Shown here in pieces: positions 27,376 to 36,055 of a DNA stretch of 64,000 nucleotides (positions within the stretch are counted from its first letter, which is position 1; each line of letters begins with the position of its first letter). Location of the stretch: assembly GCF_001940455.1 (NCBI RefSeq), contig NZ_MKQR01000018.1, positions 62,001-126,000 of the forward strand. The letters run 5' to 3'. The notes below the pieces were generated by a model, which worked only from the letters and a program-made list of their open reading frames with translations, was not told the DNA's origin and made no database searches. The translations under genes and the position numbers were made by a program. This DNA comes from Actinokineospora bangkokensis (GTDB lineage: Bacteria > Actinomycetota > Actinomycetes > Mycobacteriales > Pseudonocardiaceae).

Positions 27376-28093
27376 TGACCTCGGGGTTGCCGTCCAGGTA
27401 GAAGTGGCCGCCGCGGAAACCCCGCACGTGCGGCGGGTGCGGGGTGGACAGCGCCCACCGCTCCACCGCGTCCACGTCGAGGTGGTCGTCCTGGCGGCCG
27501 TACCAGACGTGGTAGTCGACGTCCCCGGTCGGCACGGGCGACCCGGGGTAGGTGTCGGCCAGGTGCAGGTCGTGGCCCATCAGGGTGACCACCTCCTCGA
27601 GCAGCTCCGGCTCCTCGAACAGCTCGGGCGGGCACCCGCCGCGGTCGCGCAGCTCGTCGAGCAGCCGGGGGCGGGACCGGACCAGGAACGGCCCGGCGGG
27701 GTGGGTGGCCTCGGCCGCGGCGTCGGTCGGGGAGGTGAAGGCGGACACGACCACCGCGCGGACCTGCTCGCGGCGGTCCGGGGGCAGCGCGCCGAGCAGG
27801 CCGTGCGCGAGCAGGGCGCCGAGGCTGTGGCCGAAGACGACCGCGGGCCGGTCCAGCAGCGCGGCGAGGTCCGGCAGCAGGTCGTCCACAGCGGACCGGA
27901 AGTCGGCCGGGGGCGGGGTGCCGGTGCGCGTGCCCCGACCGGGCAGGTCGAACAGCACCGGCTCGCAGGACTCCGGCATCGCCTGCGCCAGCGGCAGGTA
28001 GGACATGGCGGAACCGCCCGCGTGGTGGAGCACGAACAGGCGGACGGCGGCGTCCGGGCGTTCGACGAGCACGTGGGTGTCGGCGAACCTCAC
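27347..28093 (-). CDS. Type II thioesterase
   Basis: 248 aa from a GTG coupled (GTGA) to the P450. Alpha/beta hydrolase with nucleophile Ser90 in VFGHSLGALLAHGLL, Asp near 199 in YGRQDDHL and His near 229 in RGGHFYLDG; HHAGGSAMSY near the N-terminus is the oxyanion region. In cassettes with a stand-alone A-T protein and a P450 (nikkomycin NikP2 type) such enzymes release the beta-hydroxylated amino acid from the carrier or clear misprimed T domains. Confidence 0.93.
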   Translation of the reverse strand: MRFADTHVLVERPDAAVRLFVLHHAGGSAMSYLPLAQAMPESCEPVLFDLPGRGTRTGTPPPADFRSAVDDLLPDLAALLDRPAVVFGHSLGALLAHGLLGALPPDRREQVRAVVVSAFTSPTDAAAEATHPAGPFLVRSRPRLLDELRDRGGCPPELFEEPELLEEVVTLMGHDLHLADTYPGSPVPTGDVDYHVWYGRQDDHLDVDAVERWALSTPHPPHVRGFRGGHFYLDGNPEVTAALARLVG

Positions 28094-29295
28094 GCGCTCA
28101 TCCGGACCGGGAGGCTGGTGATGCCCTGGATGAAGTTGGACCGCAGCCGGACCACCTCACCCGCCTGCTCGAACCGCACCCGGGAGGTCAGCAGCCTGCG
28201 GAACAGGGCGGGCAGCTCGACCTGGGCCACCGGGGAGCCGATGCAGCGGTGGATGCCCACGCCGTAGGTGATGTGCCGGTTGGGCGAGCGGGTCACCAGG
28301 AACCGGTCGCCGTCGGGGAACTGGGACTCGTCGCGGTTGGCCGAGACGTTCCACAGGGTGACCGGCTCGCGGGCCCGGATGAGCGTGCCGCCGATCTCCA
28401 CGTCGGTGGTGGGCACGCGCAGCACGTAGGCGTTCGTGCTCGCCCAGCGCAGCATCTCGTTGACCGCCGGGTCGAGCAGGTCGGGGTCGGCGAGCAGCAG
28501 GTCGTGCTGGTCGGGGTTCTCGATGAGCGCCAGCAGCCCCGCCACCGCGGTGTAGGAGGAGGTCTCGTTGCCGCCCACCGCGACGTTCATGCAGTTGTAG
28601 AGGATGTCCTCCTCCGGCAGCCGCCTGCCGTTCACCTCCGCGGTGGCGAGGATCGACACCAGGTCGTCGCCGGGGTCGCGGCGCCGGGCGCGCAGCAGGT
28701 CGGCGAAGAACTCGAAGATGTCCGACTGGAGCAGGGCCAGCCGCAGCCGCTCGTCGCCGCTGGTGTCGACCCAGTTGGGGTCCCGGAAGCCGATCATGCG
28801 GCGGGTCATGCCGATCAGCTCGTGCGCCTGCGCCCTGGAGACCCCGACCATGACCATCAGCGCGGCTGCGGGCAGCTCCGGGGCGATGTCGGTGGCGAAG
28901 TCGCAGCCGCCGTCGGCCAGCGCCCGGTCCACCGCGGCGTCCACCAGCTCCTCGACCCGGTGGGCGACCGCGGTGACGTAGCCGGGCCCGAAGACCCGGT
29001 GCAGCAGCTGGCGGAGCATGCGGTGCCGGGGCTGGTCGGAGGCGACCAGCATCCGGTTGGCCGCGCTGTCGGCGTCCATCGTGGAGAACGAGCCGCCCAG
29101 CATCGGCCCGCCCGCCGAGCTGAACGTGGCGTGGTCGACGTAGGCGGCGACGACGTCGTCGTACCGGGTCAGCGCCCAGAAGCCCGCCTTGTCCCGGTAG
29201 ACGGGCTCGTTGGCCCGCAACCAGGCGAACACCTCGTGGTGGCGCTGCTCGACGAAGGTGTCGACGTCGGTCAGGTCCGTGGTCGGCAGGGTCAT
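28090..29295 (-). CDS. Cytochrome P450, probably hydroxylating a carrier-bound amino acid
   Basis: 401 aa, ATGA-coupled to the MbtH-A-T gene before it and GTGA-coupled to the thioesterase after it. The I-helix reads GGNETS (241-246), where most P450s have AGxET/DT; K-helix EMLR 280-283; the heme loop YGVGIHRC has Tyr for the usual Phe, ligand Cys351. Genes in this order (A-T, P450, TEII) make beta-hydroxy amino acids such as beta-hydroxy-histidine (NikQ) or beta-hydroxy-tyrosine (NovI). Hydroxylation of the aminoacyl-S-T of 29292-31283 is inferred from context. Confidence 0.9.
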   Translation of the reverse strand: MTLPTTDLTDVDTFVEQRHHEVFAWLRANEPVYRDKAGFWALTRYDDVVAAYVDHATFSSAGGPMLGGSFSTMDADSAANRMLVASDQPRHRMLRQLLHRVFGPGYVTAVAHRVEELVDAAVDRALADGGCDFATDIAPELPAAALMVMVGVSRAQAHELIGMTRRMIGFRDPNWVDTSGDERLRLALLQSDIFEFFADLLRARRRDPGDDLVSILATAEVNGRRLPEEDILYNCMNVAVGGNETSSYTAVAGLLALIENPDQHDLLLADPDLLDPAVNEMLRWASTNAYVLRVPTTDVEIGGTLIRAREPVTLWNVSANRDESQFPDGDRFLVTRSPNRHITYGVGIHRCIGSPVAQVELPALFRRLLTSRVRFEQAGEVVRLRSNFIQGITSLPVRMSA

Positions 29296-31283
29296 GGCCT
29301 GCTCCCCTTCCGGTCGCGGATCAGGGCGGCGAGCCCGGCCAGGACGCTGTTGGCCAGCACGTCGCGGGGTTCGAGCTGCACGCCGAGGTCGCTGGCCACC
29401 CGCCGCCTGACCCGGAAGGCCAGCAGCGAGTTGCCGCCCAGGGCGAAGAAGTCGTCGTTGGCGCCGACGCCCTCGACCGCGAGCAGGTCCGCCCAGATCT
29501 CGGCCAGGCCGCGCTCGACCTCGTCGCGGGGCTCGACCAGCGCCGCGGTCCGCTCGGTGTGCCTGGCCAGCAGCTCCCGCAGCTTGTCCAGGTCGCGCTT
29601 GCCGTGGTCGGTGGCCGGGACCCGCGGCACCCGCAGGAACGAGCTGGGCACCATGAAGTCGGGCAGCCGGGTGGCGGTGTGCTCGCGCAGCTCCCTCGGC
29701 GACATCCGGTCGAACGGCACGACCAGGGCGACCAGGTGCCGGTCCTGCCCCTCGCCCGCGACCACCACCGCGGCGTCGCGGACGTCGGGGTGGGTGGCCA
29801 CGACCCGCTCGACCTCGCGCGGCTCCACCCGGTAGCCGCGGACCTTCACCTGCTCGTCGACGCGGCCGAGGTACTCCAGCACCCCGTCCGGCCGCATCCG
29901 GACCTGGTCGCCGGTGGCGTACATGCGGCTGCCGTCCCCGGCGAACGGGTCCGGCAGGAAGGCGGCCGCGGTGAGCTCCGGCCTGCCCAGGTAGCCGCGG
30001 GCCACGCCCGGGCCGCCGACGTGCAGCTCACCCGGCTCACCGGGGGCCACCTCGGCCAGGTCCGGGCCCAGCACGTGCACCGTCGCACCGCGCAGCGGCA
30101 CCCCGATGGGCACGGTGTCGGCGTCCGCCGCCAGCTCGGCCACCCGGTGCGCGGTGACGGCCGTGGTCGCCTCGGTCGGCCCGTAGAGGTTGTAGAACTC
30201 ACCGTCGAACCCGCCCGCCAGCAGCTCGCGGCTGGCCGCCGGGGACAGCACGTCGCCGCCGGTGTGCAGGACCCGCAGCGGCGCGAACGCGTCGCGGTCC
30301 TCGCGCACGACGTGGTTGACCGCCATGGTCGGCACCAGCATCGCGGTGATCCGGTGGCGCCGCAGCTCCCGCTGGATGTCGCTGTTGAGCAGGTCGGGCA
30401 TCGCGGGCAGCACGGTGATCCGGGCACCGCCCGCGAAGGCGGCCCACACCTCGAAGTGGAACGCGTCGAACGACACGCTCGACACGTGCCCGACCCGGTC
30501 GGTGGGCCCCAGGGCGGGCAGCGCGGGGTTGCGGGCGAAGTGGACGACGCTGTGGTGCTCCAGCACGATCGCCTTGGGCGTGCCCGACGACCCGGAGGTG
30601 AACAGCACGGCCGCGGCGTCGCCGCCGGACACCTCGTCGCCCGCCGCGGTCCCGCCCGGCCCCGGCGCGACGTCGTCCAGCACGAGGACCTGCTTGCCCA
30701 GCGCGGAGACCGCCGCGGCGTGCGCGGTGTCGGACACCACGACGTCCGCCCCGCTCGCGGAGATCATCAGGTCCCGCCGGGCGGCCGGGTAGCGGATGTC
30801 GACCGGGACGTAGGCCGCGCCCGCCTTGAGCACACCCAGCAGCGCGGCGAACACCCCCGTGCCCCGGCCGAGGTGGCACACGACCCGGTCCTCGCGCCGG
30901 ACGCCGAGCCTGCGCAGCTCGCGCGCGACACCAGAGGCCAGCTCGTCCAGCTCGCGGTAGGTCAGGACCCGGGTCGGGTCGCCGACGGCCTCCCGGTCGC
31001 CGTGCCGGGCGACGGTGTCGGCGAACAGGCCCACGAGGGTGTCCCGACTCCCGGGCGCGGTCGAGGTGGTCGGCCCCTGCGGCCACAGGCCCGCGATCTC
31101 GGCCAAGCACCCGGCCCGGTCGCCCCGGTAGCCTGTGCAGCGCCAACCACCGGGGACCGGCAGGTCCTGCGGCCACAGGCTGAAGTGCCCGTGCGCATTG
31201 GTCACCACCGCGGTGGGGACCGCGCCGCCCGCCGCGGCGCCGTCGATGCCCGCGGCGTCCGCCACCGGGTGCAGGTCGGTCAT
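29292..31283 (-). CDS. NRPS: MbtH-like domain fused to A-T (stand-alone loading enzyme)
   Basis: 663 aa from ATG 31283 (AAGGGGG upstream). Residues ~25-70 are an MbtH-like domain keeping its three Trp (SLWP, GGWR, GLWP) but with a degenerate end. A domain ~84-560: LFTSGSSGTPK, NLYGPTEATT, YATGDQVR, DHGKRD. T domain ~585-655 with ALGGNSLLAF. Hand alignment of the ten pocket positions gives D-A-F-M-H-G-L-T-A-K: a normal alpha-amino-acid Asp but no code I recognise. MbtH-A-T fusions are known (SlgN1, NikP1). It activates and holds an amino acid for the following P450; transcribed divergently from the dehydrogenase. Confidence 0.92.
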   Translation of the reverse strand: MTDLHPVADAAGIDGAAAGGAVPTAVVTNAHGHFSLWPQDLPVPGGWRCTGYRGDRAGCLAEIAGLWPQGPTTSTAPGSRDTLVGLFADTVARHGDREAVGDPTRVLTYRELDELASGVARELRRLGVRREDRVVCHLGRGTGVFAALLGVLKAGAAYVPVDIRYPAARRDLMISASGADVVVSDTAHAAAVSALGKQVLVLDDVAPGPGGTAAGDEVSGGDAAAVLFTSGSSGTPKAIVLEHHSVVHFARNPALPALGPTDRVGHVSSVSFDAFHFEVWAAFAGGARITVLPAMPDLLNSDIQRELRRHRITAMLVPTMAVNHVVREDRDAFAPLRVLHTGGDVLSPAASRELLAGGFDGEFYNLYGPTEATTAVTAHRVAELAADADTVPIGVPLRGATVHVLGPDLAEVAPGEPGELHVGGPGVARGYLGRPELTAAAFLPDPFAGDGSRMYATGDQVRMRPDGVLEYLGRVDEQVKVRGYRVEPREVERVVATHPDVRDAAVVVAGEGQDRHLVALVVPFDRMSPRELREHTATRLPDFMVPSSFLRVPRVPATDHGKRDLDKLRELLARHTERTAALVEPRDEVERGLAEIWADLLAVEGVGANDDFFALGGNSLLAFRVRRRVASDLGVQLEPRDVLANSVLAGLAALIRDRKGSRP

Positions 31284-31344
31284 GTCAGGCCCCCTTCGTT
31301 GGCACAGCGGCACTCGAACAACCCCAGCTGGAGGCTGATCGCTC

Positions 31345-32259
31345 GTGATCACGGTGTGGCTGCCGGAGGCGGAGTCCGAGGACCTGATGGGCGGCCTGCC
31401 CGACGGGTTCCGGGCGGACGTGTGGACCGGCGGCGAGCTGCCCGCCACGGCGGACGAGGTCGAGGTGGTCGTGCCGCCGTTCGACGTCGAGGACGGTGCC
31501 CTGGCGGTCCTGTCGGACCTGCCCAGGCTGCGCCTGGTGCAGCTGGAGTCGGTGGGGGTGGACTGGGTCCTGCCCCACCTCCCCCCGGGCGTGGCGCTGT
31601 GCAACGCCAGGGGCGCCTACGACGCGGCGGTGGCCGAGTGGGTGGTCGCGGTGGTGCTCGCGCAGCTGCGCACCCTGCCCCGGTTCGCCGGGGCGCAGCG
31701 GGACGGGCGGTGGGACTACTCGCATTCGGACTCCCTCGAAGGCAAGACCGTGCTGGTCGTCGGGTACGGCTCGATCGGCTCGGCGCTGCGGCCGGTGCTG
31801 GAGGTGTTCGGCGCCGAGGTCGTCGGGGTGTCCCGGCGGGCGCGCCCGGGTGTGCGCGGCGCCGAGGACCTGGCCGCGCTGCTGCCCACCGCGGACGTGG
31901 TGGTGCTGCTGGCACCCGCGACCGCGCAGACCGCGGGCATGGTGGACGCGCGGTTCCTGGCCCGGATGCGCGACGGGGCGCTGCTGGTCAACGCGGGCCG
32001 GGGGGTGCTGGTGGACACCGGTGCCCTGCTCGCCGAGCTGACCTCCGGCAGGCTGCGCGCCGCGCTCGACGTCACCGACCCCGAGCCGCTGCCCGCCGGG
32101 CACCCGCTGTGGTCGGCGCCCGGCCTGCTGCTCACCCCGCACGTCGCCGGGTCCAACGGCACCGCGATGGCCAAGGCCATGGCGCTGGTCAAGGCGCAGC
32201 TGGTGCGGCTGTCGCGGGGTGAGCCGCTGGTCAACACCATCACGCCGGACAGCTACTGA
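31345..32259 (+). CDS. D-isomer-specific 2-hydroxyacid dehydrogenase
   Basis: 304 aa, GTG start, 61 bases from the divergent MbtH-A-T gene. Rossmann motif VVGYGSIGSAL, NAGRGVLVDT (catalytic Arg), ALDVTDPEPLP (Glu) and LTPHVAGSN (His) are all present. Reduces a 2-keto acid to a D-2-hydroxy acid or the reverse. Inside the cluster it may make a keto- or hydroxy-acid building block, or serve a nonproteinogenic amino-acid pathway. It ends at a strong terminator. Confidence 0.92.
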   Translation: MITVWLPEAESEDLMGGLPDGFRADVWTGGELPATADEVEVVVPPFDVEDGALAVLSDLPRLRLVQLESVGVDWVLPHLPPGVALCNARGAYDAAVAEWVVAVVLAQLRTLPRFAGAQRDGRWDYSHSDSLEGKTVLVVGYGSIGSALRPVLEVFGAEVVGVSRRARPGVRGAEDLAALLPTADVVVLLAPATAQTAGMVDARFLARMRDGALLVNAGRGVLVDTGALLAELTSGRLRAALDVTDPEPLPAGHPLWSAPGLLLTPHVAGSNGTAMAKAMALVKAQLVRLSRGEPLVNTITPDSY

Positions 32260-32265
32260 GCGGCG

Positions 32266-32291
32266 GCGGGGGCGCCGACCGGCGCCCCCGC
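32266..32291. terminator. Bidirectional hairpin terminator
   Basis: GCGGGGGCGCC (32266-32276) and GGCGCCCCCGC (32281-32291) form a perfect 11-bp GC stem with a GACC loop, seven bases after the dehydrogenase stop and 22 bases before the stop of the convergent minus-strand gene, so it can serve both. Confidence 0.7.
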
Positions 32292-32312
32292 GGTCGGCCG
32301 CGGGCCCGGGTC

Positions 32313-32867
32313 TCACAACCAGCCGGAGCGCACGAGCTGCCACTGGCCGTCGACCTCCAGGGGCGCGTCGGGGTCCGGGGAGGTGCCCAGCTCCCCGGCG
32401 CGCACCCGCTCCAGCACCCGGCGCGTGGCGTCCACGATCTCCGGTGCGGTCCGGCGCAGCTCCGCGGCGTCCCCGGGGGCGGCCGCCTCCGGCGGGAACC
32501 CCGCCTCCGCGAGCAGGCCGCCCAGGTCGGACAACCGGTCCCCCAACCAGGCCAGTGGGTCGGCCGACAGCGCCCGGTCGAACACCCGGTCGCCCGGGTC
32601 CCAGCCGGTGAACACGGGGTGGTAGTGCGTGCGGTCGAAGGGCTTGCCGTCCACCGCCTCCAGGAAGTCCGCGCGCCAGATCGGCTGCTCCACGGCGATC
32701 GGCGTGGAGTCGTAGATGGACTCCTTGAGCTCGCCGCGCTCGAGCACCCGCAGCTCCAGCCGGACACCGTTCTCGGCGCCCTCCTGCCCCTTGAGCGGGT
32801 CTGGGTCCACGAAGTACAGATCGCCCAGCACGACGCAGACCTTCTCGAACCCGAAGACGTACAGCAC
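32313..32867 (-). CDS. Hypothetical protein inside the biosynthetic cluster
   Basis: 184 aa from GTG 32867 with GGAGG five bases upstream. The first ~60 residues look like a beta-rich domain (VCVVLGDLYFVDPDPLKGQE, GVRLELRVLER); the middle has ADFLEAVDGKPFDRTHYHP; the rest is helical and acidic. No signal peptide, TM segment or catalytic motif. Similar small proteins of unknown function accompany actinomycete NRPS clusters, but I do not recognise the family. It is isolated between a terminator and a divergent ATP-grasp gene. Confidence 0.65.
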   Translation of the reverse strand: MLYVFGFEKVCVVLGDLYFVDPDPLKGQEGAENGVRLELRVLERGELKESIYDSTPIAVEQPIWRADFLEAVDGKPFDRTHYHPVFTGWDPGDRVFDRALSADPLAWLGDRLSDLGGLLAEAGFPPEAAAPGDAAELRRTAPEIVDATRRVLERVRAGELGTSPDPDAPLEVDGQWQLVRSGWL

Positions 32868-32998
32868 AGCTACCTCCCTGCCGCGAATGAGTTCCGCCCC
32901 CCGCGCCCGCCCGGCGCCCGCGCTAGGGTCGGGCCAGACCGAGAACCGGCCGCTGCTCCACCGAGCACCGCCCGGCCCAGGGGGACTGGAGGGGTTCC

Positions 32999-34270
32999 AT
33001 GACCGACATCAGCACGCCGCGCGCCCGGCCCGACGCACCCGTGGTGCTCGTGGTCGGCAGCGGGTACCGCCCCTACCGCGAGTACATCCTGCGCGCGGTG
33101 TCCGGCCACTACCGGCTGTGGCTGCTGGACACCCGCGAGGCGACGTGGCAGCTGGACTACCTCGTCGGCGCCACCGCGGTCGACACGCACGACACCGCGG
33201 CGCTGTTCGCCGCGGCGCGCGCGGTCACCGAGGAGCTGCCGGTGGCGGGGGTGTTCACCTACGACGAGTCGCAGGTGGTCGCCTGCGCCGAGCTGGCCGA
33301 GGAGCTGGGCCTGCCCGGCAGCCCGCCTGCCACGATCCGCGCCTGCCGGGACAAGGCCGCCACCCGCGCCGCGCTGGCCGCGGCGGGCCTGCCGCAGCCC
33401 CGGTCGTCCATCGTGGACTCGCTGGCCGAGGCGCTGGCCGCCGCCGAGGCGATCGGCTACCCGGTGGTGGTCAAGGCGCGCAGCCTCGCGGGCAGCTACG
33501 GCGTCATGCGCGCCGACGACCCCGAGGCGGTGGCCACCGCGTTCGCCACCGCCGACGGCGCCGAGTTCTTCGGCCTGGACCGGCAGGAGACCGGCCGCGT
33601 GCTGGTCGAGGAGCTGCTGACCGGGCCGGAGATCAGCGTCGACGCCGCCATCTTCGACGGCGAGGTGCTGCCCACGACCATCGCCCGCAAGCGCGTCGGC
33701 TGGGCGCCGTACTTCGAGGAGGTCGGCCACGACGTCACCGGCGACGACCCGCTGTGGCAGGACGCCGAGCTGCTCGACCAGGTGCGCCGCGTCCACGAGG
33801 CGCTCGGCTTCACCTACGGCGCCACGCACTCGGAGTTCATGCTCACCGACGCCGGTCCCCGGCTGATCGAGGTCAACGCCCGGCTCGGCGGCGAGTTCAT
33901 CCCGCACCTGGGCCACCTGGCGCGCGGCTGCGACGCGGTGCTCGCCGCCGTGCAGGCCGCCGCGGGCGAGCGCCCGGACACCCGGCAGCGGCACAGCGCG
34001 GCGGCGGGGATCCGGTTCCTCTACCCGCCGACCCACGTGGAGACGGTCGAGGTCATCGTGCACGAGGACCGCTTCGGCCCGACCGTGCGCGAGGTCGGGC
34101 TGACCACCCACCCCGGGGACCGGCTGGCCCTGCCGCCGGTGGCGCGGCTCAACCGCTACGCGCATGTCCTGGCCTCCGGCGAGAGCGCGGAGCAGGTGCT
34201 GGCCGACCTGGCCGAGGCTGAGCAGCTCGTCGAACTGGTGGCCACCCCGATCGAACCCCCCGTCACGTAG
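32999..34270 (+). CDS. ATP-grasp carboxylate-amine ligase
   Basis: 423 aa; GGAGGGG before ATG 32999. Pre-ATP-grasp fold at the N-terminus (VVLVVGSGYRPYREYIL), then the ATP-grasp with VVVKARSLAGSYGV (ATP lysine and small loop), VEELLTGPEISVDA and the metal site IEVNARLGGEFIPH (E, N). The C-terminal ~100 residues match the LAL C-terminal domain of L-amino-acid ligases (BacD type). It joins a carboxylate to an amino group through an acyl phosphate, probably attaching an extra amino acid or acyl unit to the peptide. Confidence 0.9.
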   Translation: MTDISTPRARPDAPVVLVVGSGYRPYREYILRAVSGHYRLWLLDTREATWQLDYLVGATAVDTHDTAALFAAARAVTEELPVAGVFTYDESQVVACAELAEELGLPGSPPATIRACRDKAATRAALAAAGLPQPRSSIVDSLAEALAAAEAIGYPVVVKARSLAGSYGVMRADDPEAVATAFATADGAEFFGLDRQETGRVLVEELLTGPEISVDAAIFDGEVLPTTIARKRVGWAPYFEEVGHDVTGDDPLWQDAELLDQVRRVHEALGFTYGATHSEFMLTDAGPRLIEVNARLGGEFIPHLGHLARGCDAVLAAVQAAAGERPDTRQRHSAAAGIRFLYPPTHVETVEVIVHEDRFGPTVREVGLTTHPGDRLALPPVARLNRYAHVLASGESAEQVLADLAEAEQLVELVATPIEPPVT

Positions 34271-35522
34271 GCCCGCTGACCCCGGCCGCACTGGCCGACC
34301 CGGCGGACCGGCGCACACCGGTCCACAGCACGGCGGCCAGTGCGGAGGCCAGCAGCGCGGGCGCGAACCGGTACACCTGCTCCGGCAGCGCGACCGACCA
34401 GCCGAGCAGGAACGACGACAGCGCCAGCGCGCCCAGGATGAACGCGCGCATCACCGCGTTGGTGCGCCCGGCGACCTCGTCGGGGATGGCGCGGAACCGG
34501 AACTCGTTGGTGGTCACGTTCATGCCGCCCTCCGCGGCCATCAGGCAGATGAAGGCCGCGATCACCACCGGCTGCCACGGCAGCAGCAGCAGCGCGCAGG
34601 AGGCCGCGCAGAGCACGAACCAGCGGCCGATGCGCTGCTCGGGGGTGCGGTCCACCCACACCCGGTCGGCGACCCACGCCCCGGCGGCGCTGCCCGCGGC
34701 ACCGGCGGCGATCACCAGGCCGGTCCACTTGCTCGACCAGCCCCAGGTGCCCTGCACCAGCAGCACCATGACGATCGGCACCGCGCCCGCGCCCAGGTTG
34801 TGCATCGACAGCGACAGCGTCAGCCGCGGGATGCCGGGCAGGCGCCGGAAGCTGCGGAACCCCTCCACCTGCATGCGCAGGAACCCGCGCTCCACCGGTG
34901 GTTGCGGGCGCTTGGGCAGCGCGAGCGCGACCAGGGCGGTCAGCAGGAAGGTCGCGGCGTCGATCCACAGCGCCCAGTTCGTGCCCAGCGTGGCCAGCAC
35001 GAGACCGGCGAGCGCGGGCCCGAGGCAGCGCGCCGCCTCGGTGGTGGCGGCGAACTTGCTGTAGGCCCAGGTGACCCGGTCCGGCGGGACCAGGGTGGGC
35101 AGCAGGCCGAAGTCGCTGGTCAGGTTGGAGACCACGTTGGCGCAGCTGGTCAGCAGCAGCATGGCGAAGACCAGCTCCACCCGCTCGGCCATGAGCAGCA
35201 GCGGGATCAGCGCGACGAGCACGCCCTGGGCCAGCTCGGAGACCAGGAAGACCCGGCGCCGCTCGAAGCCGTCGATCAGCGAGCCGAGCGCGGGCGAGAG
35301 CACGAACGGCAGGTACTGGACGCCGAGGCTGAGCGCGGCCAGCACCGAGGACCCGGTGCCCGCCAGGATGGTCACCGGCATCGCCAGGTGCAGGAACGTG
35401 GTGCCCAGCTCGGAGGCCGCCGACGACCCGGTCAGCAGCCAGAACCGGCTCACCCGGTGCCCGGGGGCCCCGGGGGGCTGCTCGGTCGCAGCCCCCCGGC
35501 CGGTCTCCTCCGGCGCCGACAT
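34263..35522 (-). CDS. MFS efflux transporter
   Basis: 419 aa from ATG 35522, ATGA-coupled to the kinase gene. About 12 hydrophobic helices in two halves; the loop 2-3 region GSLIDGFERRRVFLVSEL is the MFS signature (D-R/K rich). Resembles the MFS_3/EntS-like exporters of antibiotic clusters. As the last gene of the eight-gene NRPS operon, right after a resistance-type kinase, it most likely exports the product. Its 3' end overlaps the convergent ATP-grasp gene by 8 bases. Confidence 0.92.
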   Translation of the reverse strand: MSAPEETGRGAATEQPPGAPGHRVSRFWLLTGSSAASELGTTFLHLAMPVTILAGTGSSVLAALSLGVQYLPFVLSPALGSLIDGFERRRVFLVSELAQGVLVALIPLLLMAERVELVFAMLLLTSCANVVSNLTSDFGLLPTLVPPDRVTWAYSKFAATTEAARCLGPALAGLVLATLGTNWALWIDAATFLLTALVALALPKRPQPPVERGFLRMQVEGFRSFRRLPGIPRLTLSLSMHNLGAGAVPIVMVLLVQGTWGWSSKWTGLVIAAGAAGSAAGAWVADRVWVDRTPEQRIGRWFVLCAASCALLLLPWQPVVIAAFICLMAAEGGMNVTTNEFRFRAIPDEVAGRTNAVMRAFILGALALSSFLLGWSVALPEQVYRFAPALLASALAAVLWTGVRRSAGSASAAGVSGPT

Positions 35523-36055
35523 CACTTCACGTGCGCGGCGATCGCGCGCGCGCACTCCAGCGACTCGGTGTGGGTGGTGTCGACCTCGACGTCGTAGGTG
35601 ACGCCCACGTGCACGACCTCGGCCTGCGAGGCCGCCATCCCGGCGACCCGGTCACCGCGGGCGATCTCCCGCATGGCGGCGACCTGCGGGTCGCAGCGCA
35701 CGCCGACCCAGAGCACCGACAGGCCCTCCAGGTGCGCGCGGGTGCGCGCCTGCGAGGCCGCCCCGCTGAGGAACACGTCGTCGATGATCACACCGGCGCC
35801 CGCGCGGGCCATCGCCGCGATCCCCGCCATCCAGGCGCGCTCCATCTCCTGGAAGCCCTCGCCGAGCTCCACCTCGCCCTGCTGGCCGAACGACACCCCG
35901 GACCCGGAGTCCACCATGGACGGCGGCAGCCGGTCGATGAGGTCGTCGACGCCGAGGTTGAGGAACGGGGTCGGCAGGATGTGCTTGAGGCAGCGCGAGA
36001 TCCCGGACTTGCCCGAGCTGGAGCCGCCGTTGAGCACGATGACCTGGGTCGTCAC
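35522..36055 (-). CDS. Chloramphenicol phosphotransferase-like kinase
   Basis: 177 aa, GTG start coupled (GTGA) to the TauD gene. The whole length follows the CPT family: P-loop GGSSSGKS 10-17, the catalytic Asp37 in [39 protein letters not shown] and [16 protein letters not shown], the last three almost word for word as in Streptomyces venezuelae CPT as I remember it. CPT phosphorylates the primary hydroxyl of chloramphenicol. Here it lies in an NRPS operon between an oxygenase and an exporter, so it is probably a self-resistance (or protective intermediate) kinase acting on an alcohol of the cluster product. Confidence 0.9.
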   Translation of the reverse strand: MTTQVIVLNGGSSSGKSGISRCLKHILPTPFLNLGVDDLIDRLPPSMVDSGSGVSFGQQGEVELGEGFQEMERAWMAGIAAMARAGAGVIIDDVFLSGAASQARTRAHLEGLSVLWVGVRCDPQVAAMREIARGDRVAGMAASQAEVVHVGVTYDVEVDTTHTESLECARAIAAHVK

